Below, in pieces: positions 10,306 to 18,917 of a stretch of DNA of 64,000 nucleotides; the stretch's first letter is position 1; each line of letters starts with the position of its first letter. The position numbers were made by a program, and so were the translations under genes. The notes beneath the pieces are model-generated. The model saw only the letters and a program-made list of their open reading frames with translations. It had not been told where the DNA came from and ran no database searches. The stretch is from Streptomyces sp. Edi4 (GTDB lineage Bacteria > Actinomycetota > Actinomycetes > Streptomycetales > Streptomycetaceae), in contig NZ_JBEJGY010000004.1 in assembly GCF_040253615.1 (NCBI RefSeq), forward strand, positions 3,100,001-3,164,000, read 5' to 3'.

Positions 10306-13300
10306 ATGCAGATCCGGCTGACCGTCCTCGCGCCGCGCAGCGGCCACGCTGTGGCGCGCGCCTGTGACGTGCTCGTCACCGCCCCGGCGGGGACGGCGCT
10401 CGCGGCCGTCGCCTCGGGCCTCGCGTCGGCCGCGTCCGGCGCCGAGGTGTCGGGCGCCTCCGTGGTGCTGTTCGCGGGCCGTGACCGGCTCGACCCCCAG
10501 CGCCGCGTCCTCGGCGAGCCGCCGCTTGTGGACGGCGCGGTGCTCTCGCTCGCGGCCCCGGCCGAGGACGAGCCCGCCCACGACGGCCCGGCCCCGGCCC
10601 GGCTGCACGTGGTGGCGGGGCCCGACGCGGGCGGGGTCCATCTGCTGCACGGCGGCCGCGTCGTCATCGGCCGCTCCACGGAGTCCGATGTCGCGCTCGA
10701 CGACCCCGACGTCTCGCGCCGGCACTGCGCGGTCACCGTCGGCGAGGACGGCCGCGTGAGCGTCGCCGATCTCGACTCCACCAACGGCACCCGGATCGAC
10801 GGTGGGGAGATCGGCGCCCGGCCGGTCCGGCTCGCCCCCGGCGCGCTGCTGCGGATCGGCGAGTCCGCGCTGCGCCTCACGCTCGGCGGGCCCGGCGCGG
10901 AGCCGTCCCTCGCGACCACGCCGGACGGCGAGGGCCACCTCCGGGTCACCCCGGCCCCGGCGCCACCCCTGACCCCGGACCCCCAACAGGCAAGCGGCGC
11001 GGCCCCGTTGGAAGCCCGGCCCGGCACGTCCCCGTCGTCCCCAACCGCTCCCCCGCCCACCTCACCCCCCTCCGGTTCCTCCGGTTCCTCCGGGGCGCCC
11101 CCGCACACGGTCTCCCCCTCTCCCCGTACGGCCCCTCCCGGCCCGGCTTCCTTCCGTACCGACTCGGGTCCCGCCTCGGGACCCGGCGGGCACGAGCCGC
11201 CGTACGGCGAGCGCTTCGACGCCTTCGGTACGCCCCAGGCCCCCAGGGGGTACGGGTACGACGGCCGGGACGACCGGCGGGAGCAGGGGCCCAGCAGACG
11301 CCAGGGCACCCCGACGCGCGGCACCCGGCTGCCGGAACACATGCGCCAGGCGATCGACGAGGTCGAGCACGCGCGCGCCGACCAGGCCGACGGCGGCCGC
11401 AGGCGAGGCGGGATAGGAGCATGGGCGCGGCGGCTGGCCGGCGGGCGCGGTGAGCCGGCCCCCGAGCAGGCAACGGCGGAGCCGGACGAGTTCCCGGCCG
11501 CGCCCACGACCGAGAGCTGGCCCGACCCGGCCGCGCTGCTCCTGACCGCACTCGGCCCCGGCCCCCGGCTGTGGGAGCGCGGCCCCGGCCACCCGGAGGC
11601 GCTTGCCGTACGGCTCGGCACGGCGGACCGGGGCGAGCTCGCGGCCGTGCCGGTCACGGTGGGGCTGCGCGAGGCGGGCTCGCTGGGCCTCGCGGGGCCC
11701 CGCGAGCGGCTCGCGGGCCTGGCCCGCTCGGCGATCGCCCAGCTCGCCGCGCTGCACGCGCCGGCCACCCTGGAGATCGTCCTCATCAGCACGGACCGGG
11801 CACGCGGCCTCCAGGCGCGCACCGCCGAGTGGGACTGGCTCGGCTGGCTCCCCCAGGTGCGCCCCGCGCACGGCCAGGACTGCCGGCTGCTGCTCGCCTA
11901 CGACCGCGACCAGGCCGCGGCCCGCACCGCGGAGCTGACCAGAAGACTCGACGCGGGCCCGCTCGGCCCGGGCTGGGCCTCCGCGGACCGGGGCGCGGTG
12001 ACCGAGGCGGCCGCCCGCTACGAGGGCCCCTTCACGGTGGTCGTCGTGGACGGCGACCCGGGCTCGGCCCCGCTGCGCGAGAGCACCGCGCGCCTCGCCG
12101 CGGCCGGCGCCGCCGCGGGCATCCATCTGCTGTGCCTGGCCGAGACCCCGGCCGCGTCCGCCTCCTCCCCCGTCGCGGCCACCTATGAGACGGCGTGCGC
12201 GGCCTCGCTCGCCTTCCGTGAGTGCGGGGCGGTCGCCCTGCTCAGCGGCGATGTGGCCACCGCGCTGCGCCTGGTGCGCATCGCGGGCGGCCACCCGGCG
12301 GGCCACGGCACGGTGGCGGCGGTGGACGCGGTGTCGCGGCCCTGGGCCGAGCGGTTCGCCCGCGCGCTGGCCCCGCTGCGCACCGGCGACGGCGCGACGG
12401 CATCGGCGGGGCGGCTCGCCTCGTCGCTGCCGGGGACCTCGCGCCTGCTTGACGAGCTGGGGCTCGCCCGGGCCACTCCCGCGTCCCTGATGGCCCGCTG
12501 GGAGTCTGCGCCGGACGGCACGGTGGTGCTCGGCACGGGGCCGCGCGGCCCGCTCGGCGTGGACCTGGTGTCCGAAGGCCCCCACCTATTGATCGAAGGC
12601 CCGCCCGGCAGCGGCCGTACGGAGCTGTTGCGGGCGGCCGCCGCCTCCCTCGCGGCAGGGGCGCGCCCCGACCGGCTCGGCCTGATCCTGGTCGACGGTG
12701 CGGGCGGCGAGCGCGGCGACGGCCTGCGCCCGTGCACCGAACTACCGCACGTCTCCACGCACTTGGTCGCCTCCGACCCCGTACGGATGCGGGAGTTCGC
12801 GCAGGCGCTCGGGGCCGAACTGAAGCGCAGGGCCGAGCTGTTGGGCGGCCTCGGCTTCACCGCGTGGCAGGAGCGGCGCGAGATCGCCGGCCGTCTGGTG
12901 GGCCAGCGCCAGGCGCCCGCCACGGAGAGCCGGGGCGACCTCGATCCGCCCGGCAGCAGCACCTTGCGACTGCGCCCGGTCTCCCGTGAGCGCGCGGACG
13001 ACGGCCCGGCGCTGCCCCGCCTTGTCGTCCTGGTCGACGATCTGGACGCGCTGGTCGCGCCCGCCCTCGGCAGCCCGGGCCGGCCCGCCGCCGGCTCGGT
13101 CGTCCGCGCCCTGGAGGCGGTCGCCAGGGACGGCGAGCGCCTTGGGGTGCACCTGGTGGCGTCATCGGCCCGGCCCGACCGCACGGCCGACACCGAGCTC
13201 GCGCGCGGCGCCCGGCACCGGGTGGTCCTCGACGCGCCGCCCGCCGCTCCCTCGCCGGACGAGCCGTCCCCGGGCCGTGGCCGGCTGCACCAGGCGGACG

Positions 13301-13527
13301 GGGTGTCCGTCCCCTTCCAGGGTGGCCGCGTCACCGGGCGCATACCGCGCACCGCGACGCAGCGCCCCACGGTCGTGGTCCTGGAGTGGGAGCGGATGGG
13401 CGACCCGCCGGCCCGCAGGCCCGTCCGCGAACTCGGCAACGGCCCGACCGACCTGGCCCTGCTCGCCAGCGCCCTGGAGCGCGCGGCGTCCTTGGTCAAC
13501 GCCTGCCCGGTGGGGCCGCTGACGTAG
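10306..13527 (+). CDS. FHA-domain protein with FtsK/SpoIIIE-like ATPase region
   Basis: The 1073-residue protein begins at ATG 10306; longer upstream starts would read through the promoter region. An N-terminal ubiquitin-like segment (residues 1-85, MQIRLTVLAPRSG) precedes an FHA domain at about 95-190 with conserved phosphothreonine-binding signatures (VIGRSTESD, SRRHCAV, DSTNGT). A Pro/Ser-rich linker and a short Arg-rich stretch follow. The C-terminal half resembles FtsK/EccC-type ATPases. Its P-loop at about 765 reads GPPGSGRTE, with Arg where Lys is normal, while a Walker B-like LVVLVDDLDAL remains at about 905. No membrane helix is obvious. It faces away from two kinases, suggesting it reads their phosphorylation. 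A cargo or secretion role would be speculative, since no WXG100 or EccB/D/E genes are present. Confidence 0.8.
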   Translation: MQIRLTVLAPRSGHAVARACDVLVTAPAGTALAAVASGLASAASGAEVSGASVVLFAGRDRLDPQRRVLGEPPLVDGAVLSLAAPAEDEPAHDGPAPARLHVVAGPDAGGVHLLHGGRVVIGRSTESDVALDDPDVSRRHCAVTVGEDGRVSVADLDSTNGTRIDGGEIGARPVRLAPGALLRIGESALRLTLGGPGAEPSLATTPDGEGHLRVTPAPAPPLTPDPQQASGAAPLEARPGTSPSSPTAPPPTSPPSGSSGSSGAPPHTVSPSPRTAPPGPASFRTDSGPASGPGGHEPPYGERFDAFGTPQAPRGYGYDGRDDRREQGPSRRQGTPTRGTRLPEHMRQAIDEVEHARADQADGGRRRGGIGAWARRLAGGRGEPAPEQATAEPDEFPAAPTTESWPDPAALLLTALGPGPRLWERGPGHPEALAVRLGTADRGELAAVPVTVGLREAGSLGLAGPRERLAGLARSAIAQLAALHAPATLEIVLISTDRARGLQARTAEWDWLGWLPQVRPAHGQDCRLLLAYDRDQAAARTAELTRRLDAGPLGPGWASADRGAVTEAAARYEGPFTVVVVDGDPGSAPLRESTARLAAAGAAAGIHLLCLAETPAASASSPVAATYETACAASLAFRECGAVALLSGDVATALRLVRIAGGHPAGHGTVAAVDAVSRPWAERFARALAPLRTGDGATASAGRLASSLPGTSRLLDELGLARATPASLMARWESAPDGTVVLGTGPRGPLGVDLVSEGPHLLIEGPPGSGRTELLRAAAASLAAGARPDRLGLILVDGAGGERGDGLRPCTELPHVSTHLVASDPVRMREFAQALGAELKRRAELLGGLGFTAWQERREIAGRLVGQRQAPATESRGDLDPPGSSTLRLRPVSRERADDGPALPRLVVLVDDLDALVAPALGSPGRPAAGSVVRALEAVARDGERLGVHLVASSARPDRTADTELARGARHRVVLDAPPAAPSPDEPSPGRGRLHQADGVSVPFQGGRVTGRIPRTATQRPTVVVLEWERMGDPPARRPVRELGNGPTDLALLASALERAASLVNACPVGPLT

Positions 13528-13760
13528 GGACCGAAGCCCGCTGCGCCCGCCCAGGTGATCAACCCGGCCGCAAGGGGCGGTAGTTGGGGCATCTCGGCAT
13601 GACCCAACGTCACAAGCCCATTACGATCACCGAGTTGGCGGTGAAGGCGGTATTGCGGGGCCCCGGCACGCGGCGTAGGACTGTCGCACGGGACGAGAGC
13701 GGCGGCGCCTGCGTCACCGGGCGCGGCAGTTCGTACGCGCACGGGAGAGACGGGGCACGC
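13528..13760 (+). promoter_or_regulatory. sugar-importer promoter region
   Basis: About 230 bases upstream of the lipoprotein gene contain no other gene that I can support. A weak ribosome-binding site (gggagaga) precedes the ATG at 13761. No clear regulator operator is recognised, and no LacI-family regulator gene adjoins. Confidence 0.35.
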
Positions 13761-15155
13761 ATGCGCACCACTCGCACAGTCCGCACCATGGCAGGCACCA
13801 GCACACCCGGCCGCACCTTCGCGGCCGCCCTGGCCGTCGGCGCTCTCGCGCTCGGCGCCACCGCGTGCGGCGGTGGCGACGGCAAGAAGGACACGCCGTC
13901 CACGAGCGCCACCCGCACGACATCGGCCTCCGGCGTCCAGCTCCCCAGGCTCGACGGCGAGAAGATCGAGGTCGCCGCGGTGTGGACGGGGGCCGAGCAG
14001 GCCAACTTCGTCAAGGTGCTCAAGGAGTTCGAGAAGCGGACCGGCGCCACCGTCACCTTCGTCCCCGCCCAGGACCCGATCGTCAACTTCCTCGGCACGA
14101 AGATCGCCGGCGGCAGCCCGCCCGATGTGGCCATGCTTCCCCAGGTCGGCGCGATTCAGCAGGCCGTGGCGAAGAAGTGGACCAAGCCGGCCGGTCCCGA
14201 GGCCAAGGCGCAGCTCACCGCGAACTACTCCAAGGTGTGGCAGGACCTGGGCGCGGTCGACGGCACCCAGTACGGGGTGTACTTCAAGGCCGCCAACAAG
14301 TCCCTGGTCTGGTACAACACCAAGGTCTTCGACAACGCGGGCGCCACCCCGCCCACGACGTGGAAGAACTTCCTCAGCACCGCCGAGGCGATCTCCGCCT
14401 CCGGTGTGACCCCGGTGTCCGTCGGCGGCGCGGACGGCTGGACCCTCACCGACTGGTTCGAGAACGTCTATCTCTCCCAGGCCGGCCCCGAGAAGTACGA
14501 CCAGCTGGCCAAGCACGCCATCAAGTGGACGGACCCGTCCGTGAAGGACGCGCTCACCACGCTCGCCCAGCTCTTCGGCAAGCCGAACCTGATCGCGGGC
14601 GGCACCGACGGCGCGCTCCAGACCGAGTTCCCCGCCTCCGTCACCCAGACGTTCACCGGCGGTGACCAGCCCAAGGCGGCCATGGTCTTCGAGGGCGACT
14701 TCGCCTCGGTCAACATCGCGGAGACCTCCGCCAAGGTCGGCACCGACGCGAAGGCGTTCCCCTTCCCCTCGGTGGGTGACAAGGCGCCGGTGGTCACCGG
14801 CGGCGACGCGGCGGTGGCCCTGAAGGACACCAAGGGCGCGCAGGCGCTGCTGACCTGGCTGGCGTCCACCGACGCCGCGAAGATCGCGGCCGGCTCCGGC
14901 GGCTTCATCTCGCCCAACAAGGCCCTCGACTTCGGCGCGTACCCCAATGATGTGCAGCGCGGCATCGCCAAGGCGCTGGTCGCGGCCGGGGACAACGTAC
15001 GTTTCGACATGTCGGACCAGGCCCCGCAGTCCTTCGGCGGCACCCCCGGCAAGGGCGAGTGGAAGGACCTCCAGGACTTCCTGAAGAACCCCTCCGACGT
15101 CGCGGGCACCCAGTCCAAGCTGGAGGCCGACGCGGCCGCGGCGTTCAAGAACTGA
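13761..15155 (+). CDS. sugar ABC transporter substrate-binding lipoprotein
   Basis: This is a family-1 extracellular solute-binding protein of 464 residues. The start at 13761 gives a type II signal peptide: Arg-rich N-region, hydrophobic core (AAALAVGALALGATAC) and a lipobox-like Cys followed by a Gly/Thr/Ser linker. The mature part has hallmarks of maltose/oligosaccharide binders: the opening IEVAAVWTGAEQANF, then FEKRTGATVTFVPAQ, PPDVAMLPQVGAI, GVYFKAANKSLVWYNTKVF and NKALDFGAYP near the C-terminus. The first permease gene starts 7 bases after its stop. The cargo cannot be deduced precisely; an alpha-glucoside or other oligosaccharide is likely from family resemblance. Confidence 0.88.
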   Translation: MRTTRTVRTMAGTSTPGRTFAAALAVGALALGATACGGGDGKKDTPSTSATRTTSASGVQLPRLDGEKIEVAAVWTGAEQANFVKVLKEFEKRTGATVTFVPAQDPIVNFLGTKIAGGSPPDVAMLPQVGAIQQAVAKKWTKPAGPEAKAQLTANYSKVWQDLGAVDGTQYGVYFKAANKSLVWYNTKVFDNAGATPPTTWKNFLSTAEAISASGVTPVSVGGADGWTLTDWFENVYLSQAGPEKYDQLAKHAIKWTDPSVKDALTTLAQLFGKPNLIAGGTDGALQTEFPASVTQTFTGGDQPKAAMVFEGDFASVNIAETSAKVGTDAKAFPFPSVGDKAPVVTGGDAAVALKDTKGAQALLTWLASTDAAKIAAGSGGFISPNKALDFGAYPNDVQRGIAKALVAAGDNVRFDMSDQAPQSFGGTPGKGEWKDLQDFLKNPSDVAGTQSKLEADAAAAFKN

Positions 15156-15162
15156 CCCCGCG

Positions 15163-16515
15163 ATGACCACCGCCACGGCGGGGGGCGCCCCACCGCCCGC
15201 CGCACCCCCCGCGCCCAGGACCCGCAAGAGCGTCACCGCCACACGCAAGTGGATCGCGGCCGTGTTCCTGCTGCCCGCGCTCGTGCTGCTCGGCGCGCTC
15301 GTCGTCTATCCGATCGGTTTCTCGGTCTACCGCTCGTTCTTCGACCAGTCGGGGAGCTCCTTCGCCGGGATCGACAACTACAAGACCCTGTTCACCGACC
15401 ACACCATCCGTACGGCGGTGAAGAACAACGCGATCTGGGTCGTCTGCGCCCCCACCATCGCCACCGCCCTCGGCCTGATCTTCGCCGTGCTGACCGAACG
15501 GGTGCGCTGGGGAACGGCGTTCAAGCTCGTCGTCTTCATGCCGATGGCGATCTCCATGCTCGCCGCGGGCATCATCTTCCGCCTGGTGTACGAGCAGGAC
15601 CCGGCGCGCGGGGTGGCCAACGCGGTCGTGGTGGGCGTGCACGACACGTTCACCGACGCGGCCGGCTATCCGAAGGCGCATCCGCTGCCGACCGCGCCGC
15701 TCAAGGACGGCGGCGGTGGCACGTTCCTCACCCGTGGCCCGGTGCGGGCCGGCCACCCTGTGCTGCTGCCCCTCGTGGGCGTCGCCGCCGACGCGATGCC
15801 GTCGTCGGCCGCGCCCGCGAAGGCCGCCCCCAGCACCCCGGGCAAGGTCACCGGCACGGTCTGGCTCGACTTCACCAAGGGCGGCGGGGGGCGGCCGACC
15901 GTCATCGACCCCAAGGAGCTCGGCCTCAAGGGCATGAAGGTCGAGGCGGTACGCGGCGGCAAGGTGGTCGCCTCGGCCACGGCGGCCGCGGACGGTACGT
16001 TCTCGCTGCCGGCCACGGCCGACGGGGCCCAACTCCGGCTCCCCGAAAGCAACTTCCACGCCCCGTACAACGGCGTCGAATGGCTGGGCCCGGCCCTGGT
16101 CACCCCCGCCATCATCGGCTCGTACATCTGGATGTGGGCGGGGTTCGCGATGGTGCTCATCGCGGCGGGCCTGGCGGGTCTGCCACGGGAACTGCTCGAA
16201 GCGGCGCGGGTCGACGGCGCGAACGAGTGGCAGGTGTTCCGCCGGGTGACGGTCCCGCTGCTCGCGCCGGTGCTCGCGGTCGTCCTGGTCACGTTGATGA
16301 TCAACGTCCTGAAGATCTTCGACCTGGTCTTCATCATCGCCCCCGGCTCCAGCCAGGCCGACGCGAACGTGCTCGCCCTTCAGCTCTACCGCTCGTCCTT
16401 CGGCACGGAGGCGGACCTGGGCATCGGCAGCGCGATCGCGGTTCTGCTGCTGCTGCTCGTGATCCCGGTGATGCTGTTCAATGTCCGCCGCATGCGACGG
16501 GAGGCGAGGCGATGA
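15163..16515 (+). CDS. sugar ABC transporter permease, MalF type, with extra loop domain
   Basis: This 450-residue inner-membrane permease is much longer than the usual 290-320. Helices 1-3 lie in residues 25-150 (FLLPALVLLGALVVYPIGF, FKLVVFMPMAISMLAAGIIF). A large non-membrane insertion of roughly residues 165-310 follows, and the remaining helices resume at LVTPAIIGSYIWMWAGFAMV. The cytoplasmic EAA loop that docks the ATPase is intact (ELLEAARVDGANEWQVF). The insertion includes a beta-rich stretch (KVTGTVWLDF, GMKVEAVRGGKVVAS, DGTFSLPATADG) that looks like a carboxypeptidase-regulatory/Ig-like fold. It sits where the periplasmic P2 loop of E. coli MalF sits. Its stop overlaps the first of three repeated ATGA junctions. 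No ATPase gene follows; streptomycetes commonly share the MsiK ATPase among such importers. Confidence 0.85.
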   Translation: MTTATAGGAPPPAAPPAPRTRKSVTATRKWIAAVFLLPALVLLGALVVYPIGFSVYRSFFDQSGSSFAGIDNYKTLFTDHTIRTAVKNNAIWVVCAPTIATALGLIFAVLTERVRWGTAFKLVVFMPMAISMLAAGIIFRLVYEQDPARGVANAVVVGVHDTFTDAAGYPKAHPLPTAPLKDGGGGTFLTRGPVRAGHPVLLPLVGVAADAMPSSAAPAKAAPSTPGKVTGTVWLDFTKGGGGRPTVIDPKELGLKGMKVEAVRGGKVVASATAAADGTFSLPATADGAQLRLPESNFHAPYNGVEWLGPALVTPAIIGSYIWMWAGFAMVLIAAGLAGLPRELLEAARVDGANEWQVFRRVTVPLLAPVLAVVLVTLMINVLKIFDLVFIIAPGSSQADANVLALQLYRSSFGTEADLGIGSAIAVLLLLLVIPVMLFNVRRMRREARR

Positions 16516-16604
16516 CCGCCCGACGCGGGGTGCCTCCAGCTCTTGGCCACCGCCCCGGTGAGCACGGCACCACCCGTTCCAGGCCCGAGGAGGCCAGGCG
16601 ATGA
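16512..16604 (+). other. possible coupled mini-reading frame 1
   Basis: An ATG at 16512 overlaps the permease stop as ATGA and opens a 30-codon frame (MTARRGVPPALGHRPGEHGT and on) that ends in EEARR and a stop at 16602-16604. That stop overlaps the next ATG as ATGA. The junction sequence is repeated, so this may be a duplication artefact rather than a gene. It would be translated if coupling works. Confidence 0.3.
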
Positions 16605-16690
16605 CCGCCCGACGCGGGGGATCTCCCATCCCGTTCCGCGCCGGTGAGCGCGGCGCCGCCCGTTACCCGCGCGAGGAGGCCAGGCGATGA
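16601..16690 (+). other. possible coupled mini-reading frame 2
   Basis: An ATG at 16601 opens a 29-codon frame beginning MTARRGGSPIPFRAGERG and ending EEARR, with its stop at 16688-16690 overlapping the ATG of the second permease. It is homologous to mini-frame 1 and preceded by gaggaggc. Its product has no recognisable domain. Confidence 0.3.
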
Positions 16691-17568
16691 CCGCCGTCGA
16701 AGGGATCGTCAGGGCCCGGCAGTCGCTGCCCGCGCGGATCGCCTCGCGGGCCGGCGGCGGGGCGCTGCGCGTCTTCCTGATCCTGGTCGCGCTGTTCTGG
16801 CTGATGCCGACCGTCGGGCTGCTGCTCTCCTCGCTGCGCAGCCCCGCCGACATCGCCTCGACCGGCTGGTGGAAGACGTTCGCCGACCCGTCCCAGTTCA
16901 CCTTCCACAACTACGCGAGCCTGCTCGACAACAGCACGATCACCAACTCCCTCCTGTCCACGGTCACGATCACCGTCCCGGCCACCGTTCTGGTCGTCGT
17001 GATCGGATCCCTCGCGGGCTACGCGTTCGCGTGGATGGACTTTCCCGGGCGTGACTGGTGGTTCATGGTCGTGGTGAGCCTGCTGGTGGTGCCGGTGCAG
17101 GTCGCGCTCGTGCCGGTCGCCAAGCTCTTCGGCCAGATCGGGATCTTCGAGACGACGGCCGGCGTGATCATCTTCCACGTCGCCTTCGGCCTGCCGTTCG
17201 CGATCTTCCTGCTGCGCAACTTCTTCGCGGAGATCCCGCGCGAGCTGCTTGAGGCCGCGCGGCTCGACGGGGCGGGCGAGATCCGGCTGTTCACCCGGGT
17301 CGTGATGCCGCTGGGCGGGCCGGCGATCGCCTCGCTCGGCATCTTCCAGTTCCTGTGGGTGTGGAACGACATGCTGGTCGCCCTGATCTTCGCCGACTCC
17401 AAGCATCCGCCGATCACGGTGGCGCTTCAGCAGCAGGTCCGGCAGTTCGGCAACAACATCGATGTGCTGGCGCCGGGGGCGTTCGTGTCGATGGTGATTC
17501 CGCTGGCGGTGTTCTTCGCGTTTCAGCGGCAGTTCGTGTCCGGGGTGATGGCCGGCGCGGTGAAGTAA
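16687..17568 (+). CDS. sugar ABC transporter permease, MalG type
   Basis: This 293-residue second permease has six predicted helices (ALRVFLILVALFWLMPTVGLLL; VTITVPATVLVVVIGSLAGYAF; WWFMVVVSLLVVPVQVALVP; AGVIIFHVAFGLPFAIFLL and so on). The EAA loop ELLEAARLDGAGEIRLF is intact. It lacks any inserted domain, unlike its partner. The start at 16687 is the third of the repeated ATGA junctions and is supported by gaggaggcc immediately upstream. It ends the importer operon. Two long repeated intergenic elements follow before the convergent TetR gene. Confidence 0.9.
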   Translation: MTAVEGIVRARQSLPARIASRAGGGALRVFLILVALFWLMPTVGLLLSSLRSPADIASTGWWKTFADPSQFTFHNYASLLDNSTITNSLLSTVTITVPATVLVVVIGSLAGYAFAWMDFPGRDWWFMVVVSLLVVPVQVALVPVAKLFGQIGIFETTAGVIIFHVAFGLPFAIFLLRNFFAEIPRELLEAARLDGAGEIRLFTRVVMPLGGPAIASLGIFQFLWVWNDMLVALIFADSKHPPITVALQQQVRQFGNNIDVLAPGAFVSMVIPLAVFFAFQRQFVSGVMAGAVK

Positions 17569-17679
17569 CCCCCACCACCCGGGCCGACCGCCCCGGCCCC
17601 GGGGCCTTCGAGGTGCGGGCCGGGGTCGACGGGTCCCGGCCGAACCCCGGGGACGCTTCGGCGTGCGGGCCGTGCGGTG

Positions 17680-18065
17680 GCTGGTCGCGCAGTCCCCGCG
17701 CACCTGGCAGGGTCGGTGCTGGCCCACACCGGCACCCTCAGCCCGTCATGGGGGTACCCCCTGGCCCTCAAGGCCTTGGGGGAGTTTGAGGACGAGCGCC
17801 CTTCAGGCGCGAACGGGGTCTGGGGCGGAGCCCCAGAGACCTCGGGTGCGGGCCGTGCGTGGCTGAGCGCGCAGTTCCCCGCGCCCCTGGCAGGGCTCCT
17901 GCTGAGGCAACCCCAGCCCGTCATGGGGGTACCCCCTGGCCCTTAAGGCCTTGGGGGAGATTGAGGACGAGCGCGTTCAGCGCGAACGGGGTCTGGGGCG
18001 GAGCCCCAGGGACGTCGGCTGCGGACCGGGGGCGCTCCTCACGCAGTTCCCCGCGCCCCCGGCGG
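17680..18065. repeat. tandem composite intergenic repeat, about 175-base period
   Basis: Two full copies and one partial copy of a composite element occur. Each has a variant of ggctggtcgcgcagttcccc, then cagcccgtcatgggggtacc (17739 and 17914), the palindrome-like gggggtaccccc, ttgaggacgagcgc, and a hairpin tctggggcggagccccag. These segments are typical dispersed streptomycete intergenic repeats that probably fold in RNA or terminate transcription. They lie between convergent genes, consistent with a bidirectional terminator. The rest of 17569-18111 holds no gene. Confidence 0.75.
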
Positions 18066-18111
18066 GGTTGGCGCTGGCCCGCATCCGCATACCCCGCCGG
18101 GGTCCGGCCCG

Positions 18112-18738
18112 TTACGCCGTCAGCGCGGCCACCGCCGACTTGGCCAGATCGTCCAGGTACCCCTTCGGCAGGGGACCCTTGACCACGACGAGCCGCCAGT
18201 ACAGCGGACCCACGATCAGATCGAGCGCACGGTCGGGATCCGCCCCGGCCGCCAGCTCACCCCGCTCGACCGCCTCCCGTACCACCACCGCCGCCACCCC
18301 CTGCTGCCCGTCGAGCAGCGCCGTCTTGATCGCGTCGGCGATCTCCGGATGGCGTACGGACTCGACGAGCAGATCCGGGATGACCTGCGAGGCGATGGGG
18401 TGGCGCAGGGCGAGCGAGGCCACCGCGAGCAGCGCCCGGATGTCCCCGTACAGCGACCCCGTGTGCGGCACCGGAAGCCCCTGCTCGGCGAAGACGGACA
18501 CCAGGTCGAGGACCAGGCTGAGCTTGGACTTCCAGCGCCGGTAGACCGCCGTCTTGCCGACCCCGGCGCGCCGCGCGATCCCCTCGATGGACATCCGGGC
18601 GAACCCGACCGCGGCAAGTTCCTCGAAAACGGCCTTGCGGATGGCGTCCGTGACGTCCTCACGCAGCACGGCCGCCCCGGCGGGCGCGCGCCGCGACGGC
18701 GGTCGGCTTGCGGGGGGCTCCGGGTCCGTCTTGGTCAT
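18112..18738 (-). CDS. TetR-family transcriptional regulator
   Basis: This 208-residue repressor-type regulator has its helix-turn-helix at about residues 45-75 (FARMSIEGIARRAGVGKTAV followed by YRRWKSK), the standard TetR_N pattern. The remaining 130 residues form an all-helical ligand and dimer domain with no recognisable ligand-specific motif. It is divergent from the polysaccharide-type ABC exporter. The shared 180-base spacer holds three copies of cgttgcgacg (18752, 18771, 18800), the best candidates for its operator. It therefore probably represses itself and the exporter. The inducer is unknown. Confidence 0.9.
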   Translation of the reverse strand: MTKTDPEPPASRPPSRRAPAGAAVLREDVTDAIRKAVFEELAAVGFARMSIEGIARRAGVGKTAVYRRWKSKLSLVLDLVSVFAEQGLPVPHTGSLYGDIRALLAVASLALRHPIASQVIPDLLVESVRHPEIADAIKTALLDGQQGVAAVVVREAVERGELAAGADPDRALDLIVGPLYWRLVVVKGPLPKGYLDDLAKSAVAALTA

Positions 18739-18917
18739 GGCTTGAGCATAGCGTTGCGACGAGACGGTTGCGTTGCGACGTGCCGCGTCCTACTCTCATC
18801 GTTGCGACGATACGGTCCCGTCCCGTCGCAAGCCCTCCCCCGCCCGGGAACCCTCCCGTCGCGAGTGATCCCCCGCCCCCGGGAAGCCTCCCGGGGCCCC
18901 CGGCGAAAGCGACCGTA
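18739..18917. promoter_or_regulatory. TetR / ABC exporter divergent promoter with operator-like repeats
   Basis: Three copies of cgttgcgacg(a) stand at 18752-18762, 18771-18780 and 18800-18810. The forms tcgttgcgacga and tcgtcgcaacga differ at only two central positions, so each copy is an imperfect palindrome. They lie close to the TetR start, as expected for autoregulated TetR operators. Confidence 0.55.

Larger units (their letters stand above)
16505..16703 (+). repeat. three tandem copies of an ATGA start/stop junction
   Basis: The block gaggaggccaggcgatgacc, or a close variant, occurs with its ATG at 16512, 16601 and 16687, spacings 89 and 86 bases. Each copy contains a Shine-Dalgarno, the end codons for Glu-Ala-Arg-Arg, a stop and a start. 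The third ATG opens the second permease. Confidence 0.8.
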
